Positions 19,789-29,898 are shown, counted from the stretch's first letter. The stretch is DNA of 64,000 nt from Thermogymnomonas acidicola JCM 13583 (GCF_001316105.1 NZ_BBCP01000003.1:1-64000), one strand, 5' to 3'. Translations and numbers: made by a program. The notes: a model not told the origin generated them from the letters alone.

Positions 19789-20145
19789 GTGCCGGTGGTT
19801 CGCGTGACAGAGTGTGCGATGTATAACATAACAGTGGGTGGCATGCACCCGTCCACCATATGCGTGGAGATGAAGAAGTTCTCGGCATCGCTGAGGGGGG
19901 GGCTCTTGGATGTGCTCACATCTGAATATCCAGAGGAGAGCATGTCGGAGTTCATTCAGAATTTTGCCAGGACAGACGAGGTCATGCCTGAGGACAGGAC
20001 CCTTGGTTTTGTGGTGGCCAACAGGGACAGGAAGGTGGTGGCCCTGTCCTTCTCGCACCTCCCGGACGAGGTGATGAGGGAGGTAGAGAGCATTGCCGGG
20101 AGGTTCAGGGACAGTGGCTTCCAGGTGGAGATTGATGTGTCCTGA
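19789..20145 (+). CDS. hypothetical protein downstream of hemB
   Basis: An open frame of 118 codons from GTG 19789; ATG 19819 (MYNITVGGMHPSTICVEMKKF) gives 108 residues and may be the true start. Composition is that of a soluble alpha/beta protein (DRTLGFVVANRDRKVVALSFSHLPDEVMREVESIAGRF). No family recognised. It lies 62-92 nt after hemB on the same strand, with a G7 run near 19770 in the gap, so the 5' end is uncertain. It may be co-transcribed with hemB. Confidence 0.5.
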   Translation: MPVVRVTECAMYNITVGGMHPSTICVEMKKFSASLRGGLLDVLTSEYPEESMSEFIQNFARTDEVMPEDRTLGFVVANRDRKVVALSFSHLPDEVMREVESIAGRFRDSGFQVEIDVS

Positions 20146-20181
20146 TACCACGCCGGATCACAGGAGTCACTCCGCATAACC

Positions 20182-20189
20182 TTAAATAA
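20182..20189 (+). promoter_or_regulatory. TATA box for tatA-tatC
   Basis: TTAAATAA centred about 25 nt before ATG 20210. Confidence 0.5.
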
Positions 20190-20209
20190 AAAGTTTCAAT
20201 CGTTTAGCG

Positions 20210-20503
20210 ATGATCAGTATCGAGGAGATACTAATCATAGTGGTGGTCGCAGCCATACTCTTCGGCGGAAGCAAGAAGATCCCTGAACTCGCAAGGAGCA
20301 TAGGCAGGGCAACTGGGGGGGAGTTCAGGAGGGGGGGACAGATGGAGATACAGAGGGAGATAGAGAACGCCACCAGGGCAGGTGCGGCCACCCAGACGGT
20401 CAACGTCAATGTGGTTGAGGCGGCCAGGAACCTGGGCATTAACCCTGAGGGCAAGAGCGAGGAAGAGCTGAAGAGAGAGATAGCGGAAAAGATCAAGAAC
20501 TGA
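20210..20503 (+). CDS. tatA: Sec-independent translocase subunit TatA
   Basis: Pore-forming single-span subunit of the twin-arginine translocase, which exports folded proteins. The first 20 residues (MISIEEILIIVVVAAILFGG) form the membrane helix, followed by the hinge and amphipathic helix SKKIPELARSIGRATGEFRRG, the TatA/B hallmark. It is 97 residues; G7 and G7 runs near 20315 and 20333 add one glycine each. The stop is one base before the ATG of tatC, so they form an operon under the TATA at 20182. Confidence 0.93.
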   Translation: MISIEEILIIVVVAAILFGGSKKIPELARSIGRATGGEFRRGGQMEIQREIENATRAGAATQTVNVNVVEAARNLGINPEGKSEEELKREIAEKIKN

Positions 20504-20504
20504 T

Positions 20505-21346
20505 ATGAGCGATGATGAGCTGCTGCCCAAGCTTTTTGTCTACCTCTCCGAGCTGCGGGTACGGCTCATAAGGATACTGATAGCCTTCGGGCTCCTCACA
20601 ACAGTATTCATGTTCTTCAGGCTGTCGTTCATGTCTCTGTATGGAACCCCCCCTGTCCCGGTGATACTGCCCACAATCTACCACAACATGGGCATCCAGT
20701 TCCTCGGTCTCATAGAACACCACGTGCTCCCCCCCAAGGGCACTGAGATAATCATCCTGAAGCCACAGGACGGTGTTGTGGCAGACCTTGATACTTCGAT
20801 GTTCCTGGCTGTGGTGTTCTCCATGCCTGTTATTGTAAGGGAAATGGGCAAGTTCATCGGCCCCCCCGCGCTCAGGAAGAGCGAGAAGCAGCTCATCCGC
20901 ATGGTCACGGTTCCGGCCAGCTTGCTGTTCGCACTCGGTGCTTTCTTCGGCCTCTGGTTCGTTGCACCGAGGCTCTTCATAGTCTTCAGGTCATACGACC
21001 TGGGCCTAGGCGCCTCCCCCCCGACCATAAGCCTGACCAGCTTCATATCCTTCATCCTGATCTACATCTTCGCCTTCGGCATGTCATTCGAGGTCCCAGT
21101 GATCATGGTTGGCCTCACCAGGACGGGCATGGTATCTTCGGAGACATGGATCGGGGGGGGTGGAGGTACGCGGTGATTGCGTCCCTGGTCTTTGGCATGG
21201 TATTCTCTCCCGGTGTGACCGGCTTCACCATGACGATAATGGCCATACCGATGATCGCCCTTTACTTCGCCGGGGCGTACGTGTCCAGGAGGGTGGAGAG
21301 GAAGATGATGGCCGAATCAAAGAGTGTTTCTCAGGCCCTCCAGTGA
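20505..21346 (+). CDS. tatC: Sec-independent translocase subunit TatC (frameshifted near end)
   Basis: Polytopic receptor subunit of the twin-arginine translocase that binds the RR signal peptide. About 278 residues with six hydrophobic segments (IRILIAFGLLTTVFMFF, MFLAVVFSMPVI, TVPASLLFALGAFFGLWFV, ISFILIYIFAFGMSFEVPVI, YAVIASLVFGMVFSPGVTG, TIMAIPMIALYFAGAY). The N-terminal LSELRVRLIR and the FGMSFEVPVI block are TatC signatures. The frame breaks at the G8 run near 21155 and resumes WRYAVIASLVFG. The 3' end overlaps the convergent enoyl-CoA hydratase-like gene by 30 nt. Confidence 0.93.
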
Positions 21347-22044
21347 CCTCACATCCGGCCTTATGCTGTTTAGGTAGGCATATATGGCAGTATCCCTACC
21401 TATTTCTCTGAGAGGTAGGCTGCGCTTCCTGGCAACTACAGATCGCCAGTCCAGGCTCCTGAGCAGACCGCTTTCGAACTCGAGGATGCCTGAGCCTGGT
21501 GGCACAATGTAATCAACGATTCCGAGCTCAAGGGCCTCCCTTGCGCCGAAGATCCTTCCCGACCTTATCTCCCCCCCATGGCAGCAGCACTGAGTTTTCC
21601 CACCGGGTCTGTCAGGACGTCTGTGAGCGGTGGGAACTTGAAGATGAGCTCCGGCATGCCGAACCTGGACCTCGGTGTTGCTACGACCAGGTCAGCTGAG
21701 AGCGCGAGCTCGAGGCCCAAGCCAAGCGCGTAACCGTCCACAAGTGCCACTGTTACCCAGGAATCCCTCATCATCAGCCGGGACACGTTCCTTGCCAGCG
21801 ACCTTGCCTCCCTGAGGAAGCCAGCATCGTTCAGGGAAAGGCACGTGGCCTGGAATCCCCCCCTGCTGAGGTCCCCCCCGCCAGCACCCATCAGCGTCAG
21901 CCACTGCGGGCCTGCCGCAAGGGCATCTGCAAGGGCTGAGAGGAGAGACCTCAGGCCGTCTGTGGAGAGCTGGTTGCCCTGCCCAGCATCTATAACGACC
22001 CTGATGTGCTGTCCATGCTTCTCTGTGCGGATCCCGCCAGCCAT
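21317..22044 (-). CDS. enoyl-CoA hydratase/isomerase-like protein (frameshifted)
   Basis: About 242 residues of the crotonase fold. Start ATG 22044. The oxyanion-hole region VTVALVDGYALGLGLELALSADLVVATPRSRFGMPEL is clear, including the GLGLELAL helix. The C-terminal part, GAREALELGIVDYIVPPGSG, lies after a frame break at the C7 near 21570. Catalytic Glu positions of true hydratases (Glu144/164 in the rat enzyme) cannot be assigned with confidence, so the reaction is open. It is the last gene of the long minus-strand series after nuoN (gap of 1 nt to the gene before), so it is probably in the same transcript. Confidence 0.75.
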
Positions 22045-22045
22045 A

Positions 22046-22300
22046 TCAGTACATGGTCAGGTTGAACTTTTTATCTATCTCCTCATAGTCCTGCCTGGAT
22101 TTCACCTTCAGTATCTCAGATATCGTCTTCATCGCGTTCACGTACCGCCTGTCATAGGCTTCCCTGGCCAGCTTAAGCCTTCTCTCCTTCTCGTCGTAAA
22201 GCACCTGCTCTCCGTGCTTCTTCAGGCAGTGTATGCACTCGGCCGCGGATTCCTCGTCCTCCGTAAGGTGCTCGAAACACTTCTCAAACTCCCTCCTCAT
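22046..22300 (-). CDS. small Cys-rich hypothetical protein
   Basis: 84 residues, start ATG 22300, overlapping the previous gene by 4 nt. Predicted mostly helical and charged. CFEH and CIHC near residues 8-11 and 22-25 could bind a metal together with a nearby His (KKHGE); this is inference. No family recognised. It lies in the string of overlapping genes after nuoN, so a link to complex I assembly is possible by position only. Confidence 0.6.
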   Translation of the reverse strand: MRREFEKCFEHLTEDEESAAECIHCLKKHGEQVLYDEKERRLKLAREAYDRRYVNAMKTISEILKVKSRQDYEEIDKKFNLTMY

Positions 22301-22662
22301 AGGTCATCGCACCTCTTCATGTCATACCTGGGATACCTAACATTGTAGCGGTCCCTGACGAACTCCAGAATGTATGTGAGGTACTGCAGGCCGTCTTTGC
22401 CCTCGCCGATCTCTTCGAAGAGGTCGCCCAGGCCCAGCATCCTCTGCCTCATGTCCTCCACGCCGATCTTCCCCCCCTCCAGGAACTCCCTCACTATGGT
22501 GAGCGCTTCCAGGTAGCGGACGTGCCTCAGCCTCTCAGGGTGGTCCCTTGCCATCATCTGGGCCCAGGCTGTGGCGCTCCTGATCCTTGCCATCGCGTCA
22601 TCGATATCCCCCCCAAAGAGTATCGCGCTCTTTATTATCTCAAGGTCAACGTTCTCCCTCAT
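22297..22662 (-). CDS. helical hypothetical protein downstream of nuoN
   Basis: 121 residues, start ATG 22662, four bases after the nuoN stop. The sequence is helical and soluble (IIKSAILFGGDIDDAMARIRSATAWAQMM, EDMRQRMLGLGDLFEEIG, LQYLTYILEFVRDRY). No family recognised. It overlaps the next gene by ATGA-type 4 nt. FGGDID and LEGGKIG may each contain one extra glycine from C-run expansion on the plus strand. Confidence 0.6.
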   Translation of the reverse strand: MRENVDLEIIKSAILFGGDIDDAMARIRSATAWAQMMARDHPERLRHVRYLEALTIVREFLEGGKIGVEDMRQRMLGLGDLFEEIGEGKDGLQYLTYILEFVRDRYNVRYPRYDMKRCDDL

Positions 22663-22665
22663 TGC

Positions 22666-24135
22666 TCAGACACCCCCCCCGAGGAAACCGTGTGACACTG
22701 TGATGAGGTAAGGGAATAGAGAATAGAACACGCCCAGGGCAACAGTCACGAAGGCAGAGAAGATTACCGGAACGTATGACATCCTGCTTGTGTCGAGGCC
22801 CTCGGACGATGGCTCCCTCCAGAACATGTAGTTTATGACCCTGAAGTAGTAGAAGACTGAGATGGCGCTGTTCAGTATGGCGATCACCGCGAGCCACCAT
22901 AGCCTGCCAGATATCAGGCTCAGGAAGAGGTAGTACTTGGCCTGGAACCCACCGGTCAGCGGTATGCCTGCGAGAGCCAGGAGTATTATTGCGAGGCTCA
23001 CGGCAGTGGCTGGGGGGGCCTTCTTGGCCAGTCCGGAGAGGTCAGAGACCTGGACGTTCTCCTTTCTCACCAGGTTCACCGAGAGGAAGGCGCCCCCTTT
23101 CATGAATATGTATACGAGGGAATAGAACATCGCCGCAGCCATGGCGAACCCGAATGTGCTGCTGTTCAGGCCAGCATACGCTATTAGCGGGATCACAAGG
23201 ATCAGGTAGCCGGCCTGGGCCACACTCGAGTAGGCCAGCAACCTCTTGAGGTTATTCTGTCCCAGGGCTGCCAGGTTCCCGTACGTCATTGTGAGGATGG
23301 CCAGTATTGTCCAGAATATGTAAACGTCATGTGAGAGCGGGGGGGCGAAGCCCAGGAGGAAGACCTTCAGTGTTATCAGGTACGCGAGCACCTTGCTGCC
23401 CGCTGACAGGAACGCGGAGACAGAGTTCTCAGTCCCGTCGTAGGTATCTATGGCCCACTGGTGCATCGGGAAGATGGCAAGCTTGAAGCCGAACCCAACC
23501 GTGAGGAAGACCAGGGAGATCAGCATGGCTGGATATGAGTATACAGTAACGCTGGTCAGGTCAAAGGTGTGTGCCCCCCCGATGTAGTAGAATGAGGCAC
23601 CGAAGGCGATGAAGCCAGTCGCAATTGTCCCGGTGAAGAAGTACTTCACGGATGCCTCCAGGTTCCTCCTGTCCTTCCCGTAGCCTGCCAGGATGTAGGT
23701 GCCAACACTCACAGCCTCGAAGGAGATGAAAAGGGTGATCAGGTTATAGCTGAAGGTCGCCACCAGCATGCCTATCACAACGAAAAGCAGCGTGGCGTAG
23801 AAGACCTCTGGCTTGCTCCTGACCCTCTTCATGGCTGGTATGGATATGAAAATGGCCGAGATTATGAGAACTATGGCGAAGTAGGTGGAAAACCTGTTAA
23901 ATACCTCTGTGCCTGAGAGGAAGCTGGCCGGGTCTGTGTTGAATATGACAGTCACAGGTATTGACACGAAGAGTGCCACCAGGGTGAGTGCGACGATCAC
24001 CCTCCTGCCAACACCTGCACTGCCCAGGCCAAGGATCAGGAATGCGAAGACGCCTATTATGAATAGTGCGTAGAGGTGCGGCAGGATACCGTCACTTAAA
24101 CTCGAAACAACACTGAAGGATACCGGCGAACTCAT
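22666..24135 (-). CDS. nuoN: NADH dehydrogenase-like complex subunit N
   Basis: Antiporter-like proton-pumping subunit of complex I, 489 residues and uninterrupted. About 14 hydrophobic segments; the conserved discontinuous-helix region reads KLAIFPMHQWAIDTYDGTENSVSAFLSAGSK, with the helix-5 Glu in LITLFISFEAVSVGTYILAGYG and Lys/Pro of KLAIFPMH. Start ATG 24135 overlaps the nuoM stop as ATGA. Last Nuo gene of the operon; two small unknown genes and an enoyl-CoA hydratase-like gene follow with almost no spacing. Confidence 0.93.
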   Translation of the reverse strand: MSSPVSFSVVSSLSDGILPHLYALFIIGVFAFLILGLGSAGVGRRVIVALTLVALFVSIPVTVIFNTDPASFLSGTEVFNRFSTYFAIVLIISAIFISIPAMKRVRSKPEVFYATLLFVVIGMLVATFSYNLITLFISFEAVSVGTYILAGYGKDRRNLEASVKYFFTGTIATGFIAFGASFYYIGGAHTFDLTSVTVYSYPAMLISLVFLTVGFGFKLAIFPMHQWAIDTYDGTENSVSAFLSAGSKVLAYLITLKVFLLGFAPPLSHDVYIFWTILAILTMTYGNLAALGQNNLKRLLAYSSVAQAGYLILVIPLIAYAGLNSSTFGFAMAAAMFYSLVYIFMKGGAFLSVNLVRKENVQVSDLSGLAKKAPPATAVSLAIILLALAGIPLTGGFQAKYYLFLSLISGRLWWLAVIAILNSAISVFYYFRVINYMFWREPSSEGLDTSRMSYVPVIFSAFVTVALGVFYSLFPYLITVSHGFLGGGV

Positions 24136-25705
24136 ATTGAACCAGGCCTCCCGAGTATGAGAGATGCTGCTTTAAGGCCCAGGCCCGAGGTATGCTGGAC
24201 CAGTGGCATGAAGGCCAGAGACAGTGAACCTACGTAGTGGGTGAAGAGCGGGAATATGAGGTTGGGATAGACGCCCAGTATGAAGACCACCACCATTATT
24301 GACAGGGTTATTGCGAACTCGCCCTTTCCCAGGTCCCTGATCTGGCCCAGGTTCTCGTTGTAAGGGCCGTAAAGAGCACGCTGCGCAGCCCAGACGTGGT
24401 ACGAGGCCGTGACTATCATGCGAATATCACCAGCATGATTGCCCAGCTTATCACCTGGAAGGACGCAACGACTATGGAGAACTCCCCAATGAAGCCTGCA
24501 AACCCCGGAAGCCCCCCCAGGGATGCCATGAGGGCGGCGAGGAGCATTGAAGAGGCCAGTGGCGCCTCCCTGTAGAGGCCTCCCAGTGAAGGTATCCTCT
24601 CGTGCCCGGTGAACTCACTGATGTAGTAGAGGGAGGTGAATACAGCCGCCATTATGAGGCCGTGAGCCACGATCTGGAACATGCCGCCCGCCAGTTCTAG
24701 GTTCATGTCATAGCCGTTCTCCAGGATACCAGCAGCGAAGGAGATGGTGACGAAGCCCATGGCCCCTGCGCTGGCATAGGCCATCATCCTCTTCAGGTTC
24801 CTCTGCATCATGGCAACCAGGGAGAAGTAGACAAGACTCACAATGCCAAGGAATATGAGGAAGCCCAGCAGCGGTGCTGGGAATACCTGGGCGATGGGCA
24901 ACAGGATCCCGAAGAGCCCGAAGCCGCCCATGAGTGAGAGGGCACCGGCAAGTATGACTGTGCCGGGATATGGTGCGGTCTCGTAGGCGTCAGGCAACCA
25001 GGAGTGCAGGGGGGGAATGAGGGCAACTTCACAAGGAAGGAGAGCAGGAACCCGAAAAGCATGAAGCCCCCTCCAGAACGGCGGCACATGAGTGGAGATG
25101 AATGTTGGGTTCAGGAGCAGGGACATCTGGAATGTGTAGACACCCTTGTAGATGAAGTAGAAGTTGTAAAGGGTGAGTATGGACAGCAGCATGAATATGG
25201 AGCCTATGTGGGTGTAGACGAAGAACTTGAGCGATATCGAGTCATGCCTCTGCCCCCCCCGTACCTGAGTATGATGAAGAACACAGGTACAAGGACTACC
25301 TCCCAGAATATGTAGAAGAAGAGGAAGTTCCTGGATATCAGGAGCCCTATGAGCCCAACCTCCGTTGTGAGTATCAGGGCGTACATTGTCCTGTCGAACT
25401 TCCTCGGATCGGTTATGAGGACAGAGAAGAAGATGATTATCGCAGAGAGTATGAGGAGCGCGTCTGTGAACCCGTTGACGCCTATGGTAAAGTATATGCC
25501 TATTGAAGGTGCAAGAGCAAACGTAGTTACCGAGAGCTGGCCCCCCCGTGTAGTGGTGCGCGAACCTCAGGACGCTGTAGACCAGAATCAGGAGGAGCAC
25601 AAGTGCTGACGAACCCATTGCATATGCCCTTATGCCCCCCCTTGGTACGAAGTAGGCGACCAGTGCAAGCAGCAGGGACAGGATGAGTATAGCAAACATC
25701 AGCAT
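24132..25705 (-). CDS. nuoM: NADH dehydrogenase-like complex subunit M (frameshifted)
   Basis: Second antiporter-like subunit of complex I, about 520 residues. The helix-5 Glu lies in RNFLFFYIFWEVVLVPVFFIILRYGG, the amphipathic loop is PLHSWLPDAYETAP, and later come GAMGFVTISFA and GLPGFAGFIGEFSI. Frame changes occur near 25550, 25390-25250 (C runs), 25060 and 25010, all within a recognisable single protein. A further break at 24416-24419 is unusual: the frame ends in TGA exactly overlapping an ATG in the frame that encodes the last helix (MIVTASYHVWAAQRALYG). A single lost base explains this; a natural split is the alternative (see findings). Confidence 0.9.
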
Positions 25706-25706
25706 C

Positions 25707-27653
25707 TCATATCACCCTGAGGATCTCCATTATCACAAAGACCACTGCAATACCTATGACCATCACGACGAAGTAGTTCTCCACCACACCCGATTGGAGC
25801 CTCCTCACCAGGCACTCAGGCTGAGCGTTGCCTTCCCTGTGGTGTCAACGCCCGAGTTGTACCTGTTCTCGAAGGAGTAGAACGCGCCCGAGAGGCCCGT
25901 GACCGCCCTCTCCGCGATCACCCTGGTGAACAGGTAGTCCAGGAAGTACTTGTTCCTCACGATCACGTACGCCGGGTTCCTGAAAGGCTTCATCCTTGTC
26001 CACCTGTCCGTGCCGTAGATGAAGTAGGTCACTACCACCCGATTACCAGGTATATCTCAGGCACAAGGGAGACTGCGAGGGGGGGCACCACCGGCAGGCC
26101 AACTAGGTGCGGCAGCACAGATGACTGCTCAACGTAGCTGTAGAAGGGCCTCTGCACTATGCCCAGGATCAGCGAGGGTATGGCGAGGAAGAAGAGGGGT
26201 ACCAGGACCAGTACGGGTGGATCCCTGGCATGCTCGGCCAGGTATGACCTCGGCTTCCCCAGTGCAACCCTGAAGAACATCCTGAACGTGTACAGTGTGG
26301 TCAGGAGCGCCCCCCCCGTGCTCAGGAAGAACCATGGGAGGAAACCGGCCACGGTCTTTCCCGAAGCTATAAAGTAGACCCAGGCAGCGTCTATTATAGT
26401 ATCCTTTGAGTAGTAGGCTGCAGTCGGAGGTACAGCCGCCAGGGTTATGGCGCCTATGAACATGAGGGTGATTGTGACAGGCATCTTCCTCCACAGGCCA
26501 CCCATCTCCCTGGTGTCCCTGAGGTCCATGAGGGTGAGGAGTATGGCTCCGGCGCACATGAAGAGGAGGGCCTTGAACATGGCGTGCACGATGAGGTGAT
26601 ACATGCCGTAAGCGACCCCCCCAGCGTACCCTATCGGAGTTGATCCGGAGACTATGCCACCGAAGCCTATGGCTGCAAGCATGTATCCGATCTGGCTTAT
26701 CGTGGAATACGCCAGTATCCTCTTTATATCGTTGACCACGAGGCCGATTGTTCCTGCGAACGCGGCGGTGAATGAACCCAGTATTGCGACAGAATAGAGG
26801 GCAAAGGGCGCTGCGTAGTAGAATAGCGGGAATACCCTTGCCACAAGATAAACGCCAGCGGTTACCATTGTGGCGGCATGTATGAGCGCGGATACTGTGG
26901 TGGGGCCCTCCATGGCATCCGGTATCCAGACGTGCAGGGGAAACTGCGAGGACTTTCCAGCTGCTCCGCCAAGGAGGAGCACCGCCACTATCCCTAGCTT
27001 TACCTTGCCGATGGTGAGTGCTATGAGCTGCGCCTTCGTGATTATGAACTGTATGCTGAGCGGGCTGGCGCCGTTGAGTATGGAGGTGCCGTTAAGGGAG
27101 GTGTACAGGACCGCCATGCCGACTATGAATAGCAGGTCGCCTACCCTCGTGACTATGAATGCCTTCTTCGCAGCCGATGCTGCGTTTGGCTTGAAGAACC
27201 AGAAACCTATGAGGAGGTAGGAGCAGAGGCCAACGAGCTCCCAGAACAGGAAGAAAAGAACCAGATTCGATGCTACCACAAGCCCGAGCATGCCGGCAGT
27301 GAAAAGTGAGGTCTCGGCAAAGTAGACGTGCTTGTTCGGGTCATCCCCCCCATGTAGTAGAGGGCGAAGAGGTGTATCATGAGGGAGACGAAAGAGACCA
27401 TTATTGCCATGACAAGCGTTAGCTGGTCCACATAGACGCCGGCATGTATGTTGTAGAACCATTCCACGCTGTTGTAGACGGGCTGGCCGGTTGCCCTGAC
27501 ATGGAAGAACGTGATTATGGAGAACACCAGGGAGAGGAATATCGTGATGGAGGCCAGGACACCGGCAGTCCACCTGTGGTACCTTCCGACAGTGTAGGAG
27601 AGGACGAAACCGATCAGCGGAGAGATGAATATGAACCATGCGTACCAGTACAT
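25707..27653 (-). CDS. nuoL: NADH dehydrogenase-like complex subunit L (frameshifted)
   Basis: Distal antiporter-like subunit of complex I with the long lateral helix, about 649 residues. Start ATG 27653 (MYWYAWFIFISPLIGF). Key parts: FFLFWELVGLCSYLLIGFWF with the helix-5 Glu, SQFPLHVWIPDAMEGPTTVSALIHAATMV, IGYMLAAIGFGG, then AAYYSKDTIID. The C-terminal lateral-helix region (NRYNSGVDTTGK, RRLQSGVVENYFVVMVIG) is split by two one-base losses near 26035 (three G where four are needed) and near 25807. A C6-run break lies near 27350. After correction the protein ends VIMEILRVI at TGA 25707, two bases before nuoM. Confidence 0.92.
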
Positions 27654-27657
27654 CGGA

Positions 27658-27960
27658 TCACCACTTTATCTCCTTCAGCAGCGATATTGATATCCTTCCG
27701 TACTTCCTGTATATTGCGACTAGCAGGCTTATGCCCACCACGCTTTCCACTGCACCGATGGCTATCACAAAGAGAGCAAAGACCAGGGGGCTCACGGAGT
27801 GGGTGAACGATCCCGCGCCCACTAGGTTGAGTATTGCTGCATTTATTATGATCTCTATGGATATGAGCATCTTTATGCCAACGTTTGATGTCATGATCCC
27901 GTAAAGCCCTATGCAGAACAGTATTAGAGATAGTGTGGACATAACGCTAAGAAGCATCAC
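27658..27960 (-). CDS. nuoK: NADH dehydrogenase-like complex subunit K
   Basis: Three-helix membrane subunit of complex I, 100 residues, uninterrupted. The conserved buried glutamates are visible in MLISIEIIINAAILNLV and FVIAIGAVESVVGISLLVAIYRK. Start ATG 27960 overlaps the nuoJ stop (ATGA). Next gene nuoL starts four bases after its stop. Confidence 0.95.
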   Translation of the reverse strand: MMLLSVMSTLSLILFCIGLYGIMTSNVGIKMLISIEIIINAAILNLVGAGSFTHSVSPLVFALFVIAIGAVESVVGISLLVAIYRKYGRISISLLKEIKW

Positions 27961-28417
27961 TCATCCCTCCTTGTTATGTACAGCATGCCGATTATGCCAG
28001 AGACCAGCACCACAGAAAGCAGCTCGAATGGCACAACGTACTGGTTGAAGAGCATTAGGCTTATGTCCTGGATGTCCTGCGAAGTGGGTATGAACGAACC
28101 CTGTATCTGCGTTATGACGCCGAAGAACACGATGAAGAAAACAACAACTGCGACAAGCGCTGCCCTTCTATTCAACTTCCTTACCCCCCCTGTGAGCATC
28201 AGCGAGAAGACAAGCAGCGTTACGATTGCACCCACGTAGACCAGCAGCTCTATTGACCTACAAGGGATGCCCCGAGGAATATGAAGAGTGCCGCAAGGAC
28301 GAAGAGGAATATCATCAGGTATATTGCAGAGTGTATGAGGTTCCTGTCCCTGACTGCTAGTATGGAAAAGACGATGACGATTATGGCGAATATCACATAT
28401 ATTATCGTGTAGATCAT
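27957..28417 (-). CDS. nuoJ: NADH dehydrogenase-like complex subunit J (apparently split)
   Basis: Membrane subunit of complex I, about 153 residues. ATG 28417 (MIYTIIYVIFAIIVIVF) overlaps the nuoI stop. The first part covers two helices to ASLVGQ and a TAG at 28250-28252; the second frame reads SIELLVYVGAIVTLLVFSLMLTGG, the family's conserved third helix, and runs to TGA 27957. The join needs one extra base near 28255. Split nuoJ/fpoJ genes are known in some archaea, but here the break falls inside the conserved third-helix region, which favours a sequence error. Confidence 0.85.
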
Positions 28418-28849
28418 TTTATTACCTCGTCCTCGGGCAGTGCCAGCTCCTCCGGAGAGTAGGTGAAGCTGTTCCTTGTCCTGGCTGTCTCGAACACGTG
28501 CGTGAGGTATATGGCATCCGTGGGGGGCATATCTCCTCACAGTTCCTGCACACCGTGCAGGTGCCGAAGTTCACATCTGGGTATATCTTCCTCTTGTTCC
28601 TCGGGTTCTCCCTCTCGACCTCTGCATCGTTATGCTCTTGTTCGGGCAGACCTGCTCGCACAGTGTGCAGCCAACGCAGTCGTCCAGGCTGAGGAATATC
28701 CTGAACCTGAACCTGTCAGGCTCGTACGGCCTCTCCTCAGGGTATTGTATTGTCACCGGTTTCTGGAACAGGTGCTTGGCCACAGCAAACATGCCCTTTA
28801 TCGAGCCTATAATCGGCAGCTCCTTCTTCGGTTCCTTGACCTCTATCAC
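28414..28849 (-). CDS. nuoI: NADH dehydrogenase-like complex subunit I (2 x 4Fe-4S; frameshifted)
   Basis: Electron-transfer subunit of complex I carrying clusters N6a and N6b. Two four-cysteine motifs are visible: CVGCTLCEQVCP and CTVCRNCEEICP. GTG 28849 overlaps the nuoH stop as GTGA and gives VIEVKEPKKELPIIG. Frame breaks occur near 28632 (one base lost between KSIT and DAEVERE) and at the C6 run near 28525 (should read EEICPTDAIYLTHVF). About 145 residues after correction, ending LPEDEVIK at TGA 28414, overlapping nuoJ. Confidence 0.92.
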
Positions 28850-29898
28850 AGCGACCACCCCCCCAGTGTCAGGAATCCTGCTATTATCAGGTTGACGAAG
28901 GCAACGGGCAGGAGGTACTTCCAGCCCATGTTGATGAACCTGTCGATCCTTATCCTGGGCATGGAGAGCCAAACCGTGAATGCGATGAGCACCAGGATGA
29001 AGGACTTGATCAGCAGGTATATGAAGCCAGCATCGGAGGAGCCGGGCCCGTTGTAACCGCCAAGGTAGAGGAGGGAGACGATCATCGAGCCCAGGAATAT
29101 GCTCCCGAACAGGCCTATGTAGAATATACCGAACCTCATTCCCGAGTACTCTGTGGTGTGGCCAGAGACCAGCTCGCTGTCGCTCTCCGCCATATCGAAT
29201 GGCGTGTAGCTGGACCTCGCTATCATGGCTATGAAGAAAACCCCTAGGCCCAGGATCTGTGGGATCCCGTAGGGTATGAACTCCGCTGAAACGATTCCAG
29301 ATATGGATAGGGGGGGATCCGGCACCCTTGCCGAGGCCATCATGACCAGGGCCACAGCAGTTATCATCATCGGCACTTCGAATGAGACGTCCTTCGCGAC
29401 GCCCCCTCAGAGCCCCAAGGATCGCGTACTTGTTGTGGGACGCCAAACCTGCGAGTACCTCACCTATGGGCATTATGGCGATCACCGCGAACAGGAGTAT
29501 GAGCGTGACCTGGGAGTGCGTTATGGTGAGCGACCCGATCCAGTAGAAGTCGCCATAAGGCACTATGCAAAGGCCGATATGAGTCCGATGAAGACTATGA
29601 TCGGGGGGGCGATCTTGTAAGCCATGTCGTCCCTCAGCTTGGGCAGAATGCTCTCCTTCCCGATCAGCTTCAGGGAATCTGCTATGAGCTGCAGGGTCCC
29701 GAACTTGCCGACCCTGTTGGGCCCGATCCTAAGCTGCAGCCTCGCCATGTACTTCCTGAATATGTATATCATTGCCACGAAGACCACGGTGGCAAAGATC
29801 AGCATGAATATGGTCTCGAACAGGTAAGCGAAGAAGAAAGAGGCGTAGTGGCCCAGGGGGGGTGAGAAGAATGCCTGGAGCCTGAAAAGCACGTTCAC
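28846..29898 (-). CDS. nuoH: NADH dehydrogenase-like complex subunit H (frameshifted)
   Basis: Membrane subunit forming the quinone-site entrance of complex I, about 350 residues. Signatures: LQLRIGPNRVGKFGTLQLIADSLKLIGKE, the acidic loop after PIGEVLAGLASHNKYAILGALRG, PFDMAESDSELVSGHTTEYSGMRFG, and the C-terminal PRIRIDRFINMGWKYLLPV. Start ATG 29898 overlaps nuoD by 4 nt. Frame breaks near 29605 (C/G7 run) and 29400. LGGWSL at the end holds a G7 run and likely one extra glycine. Confidence 0.93.
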
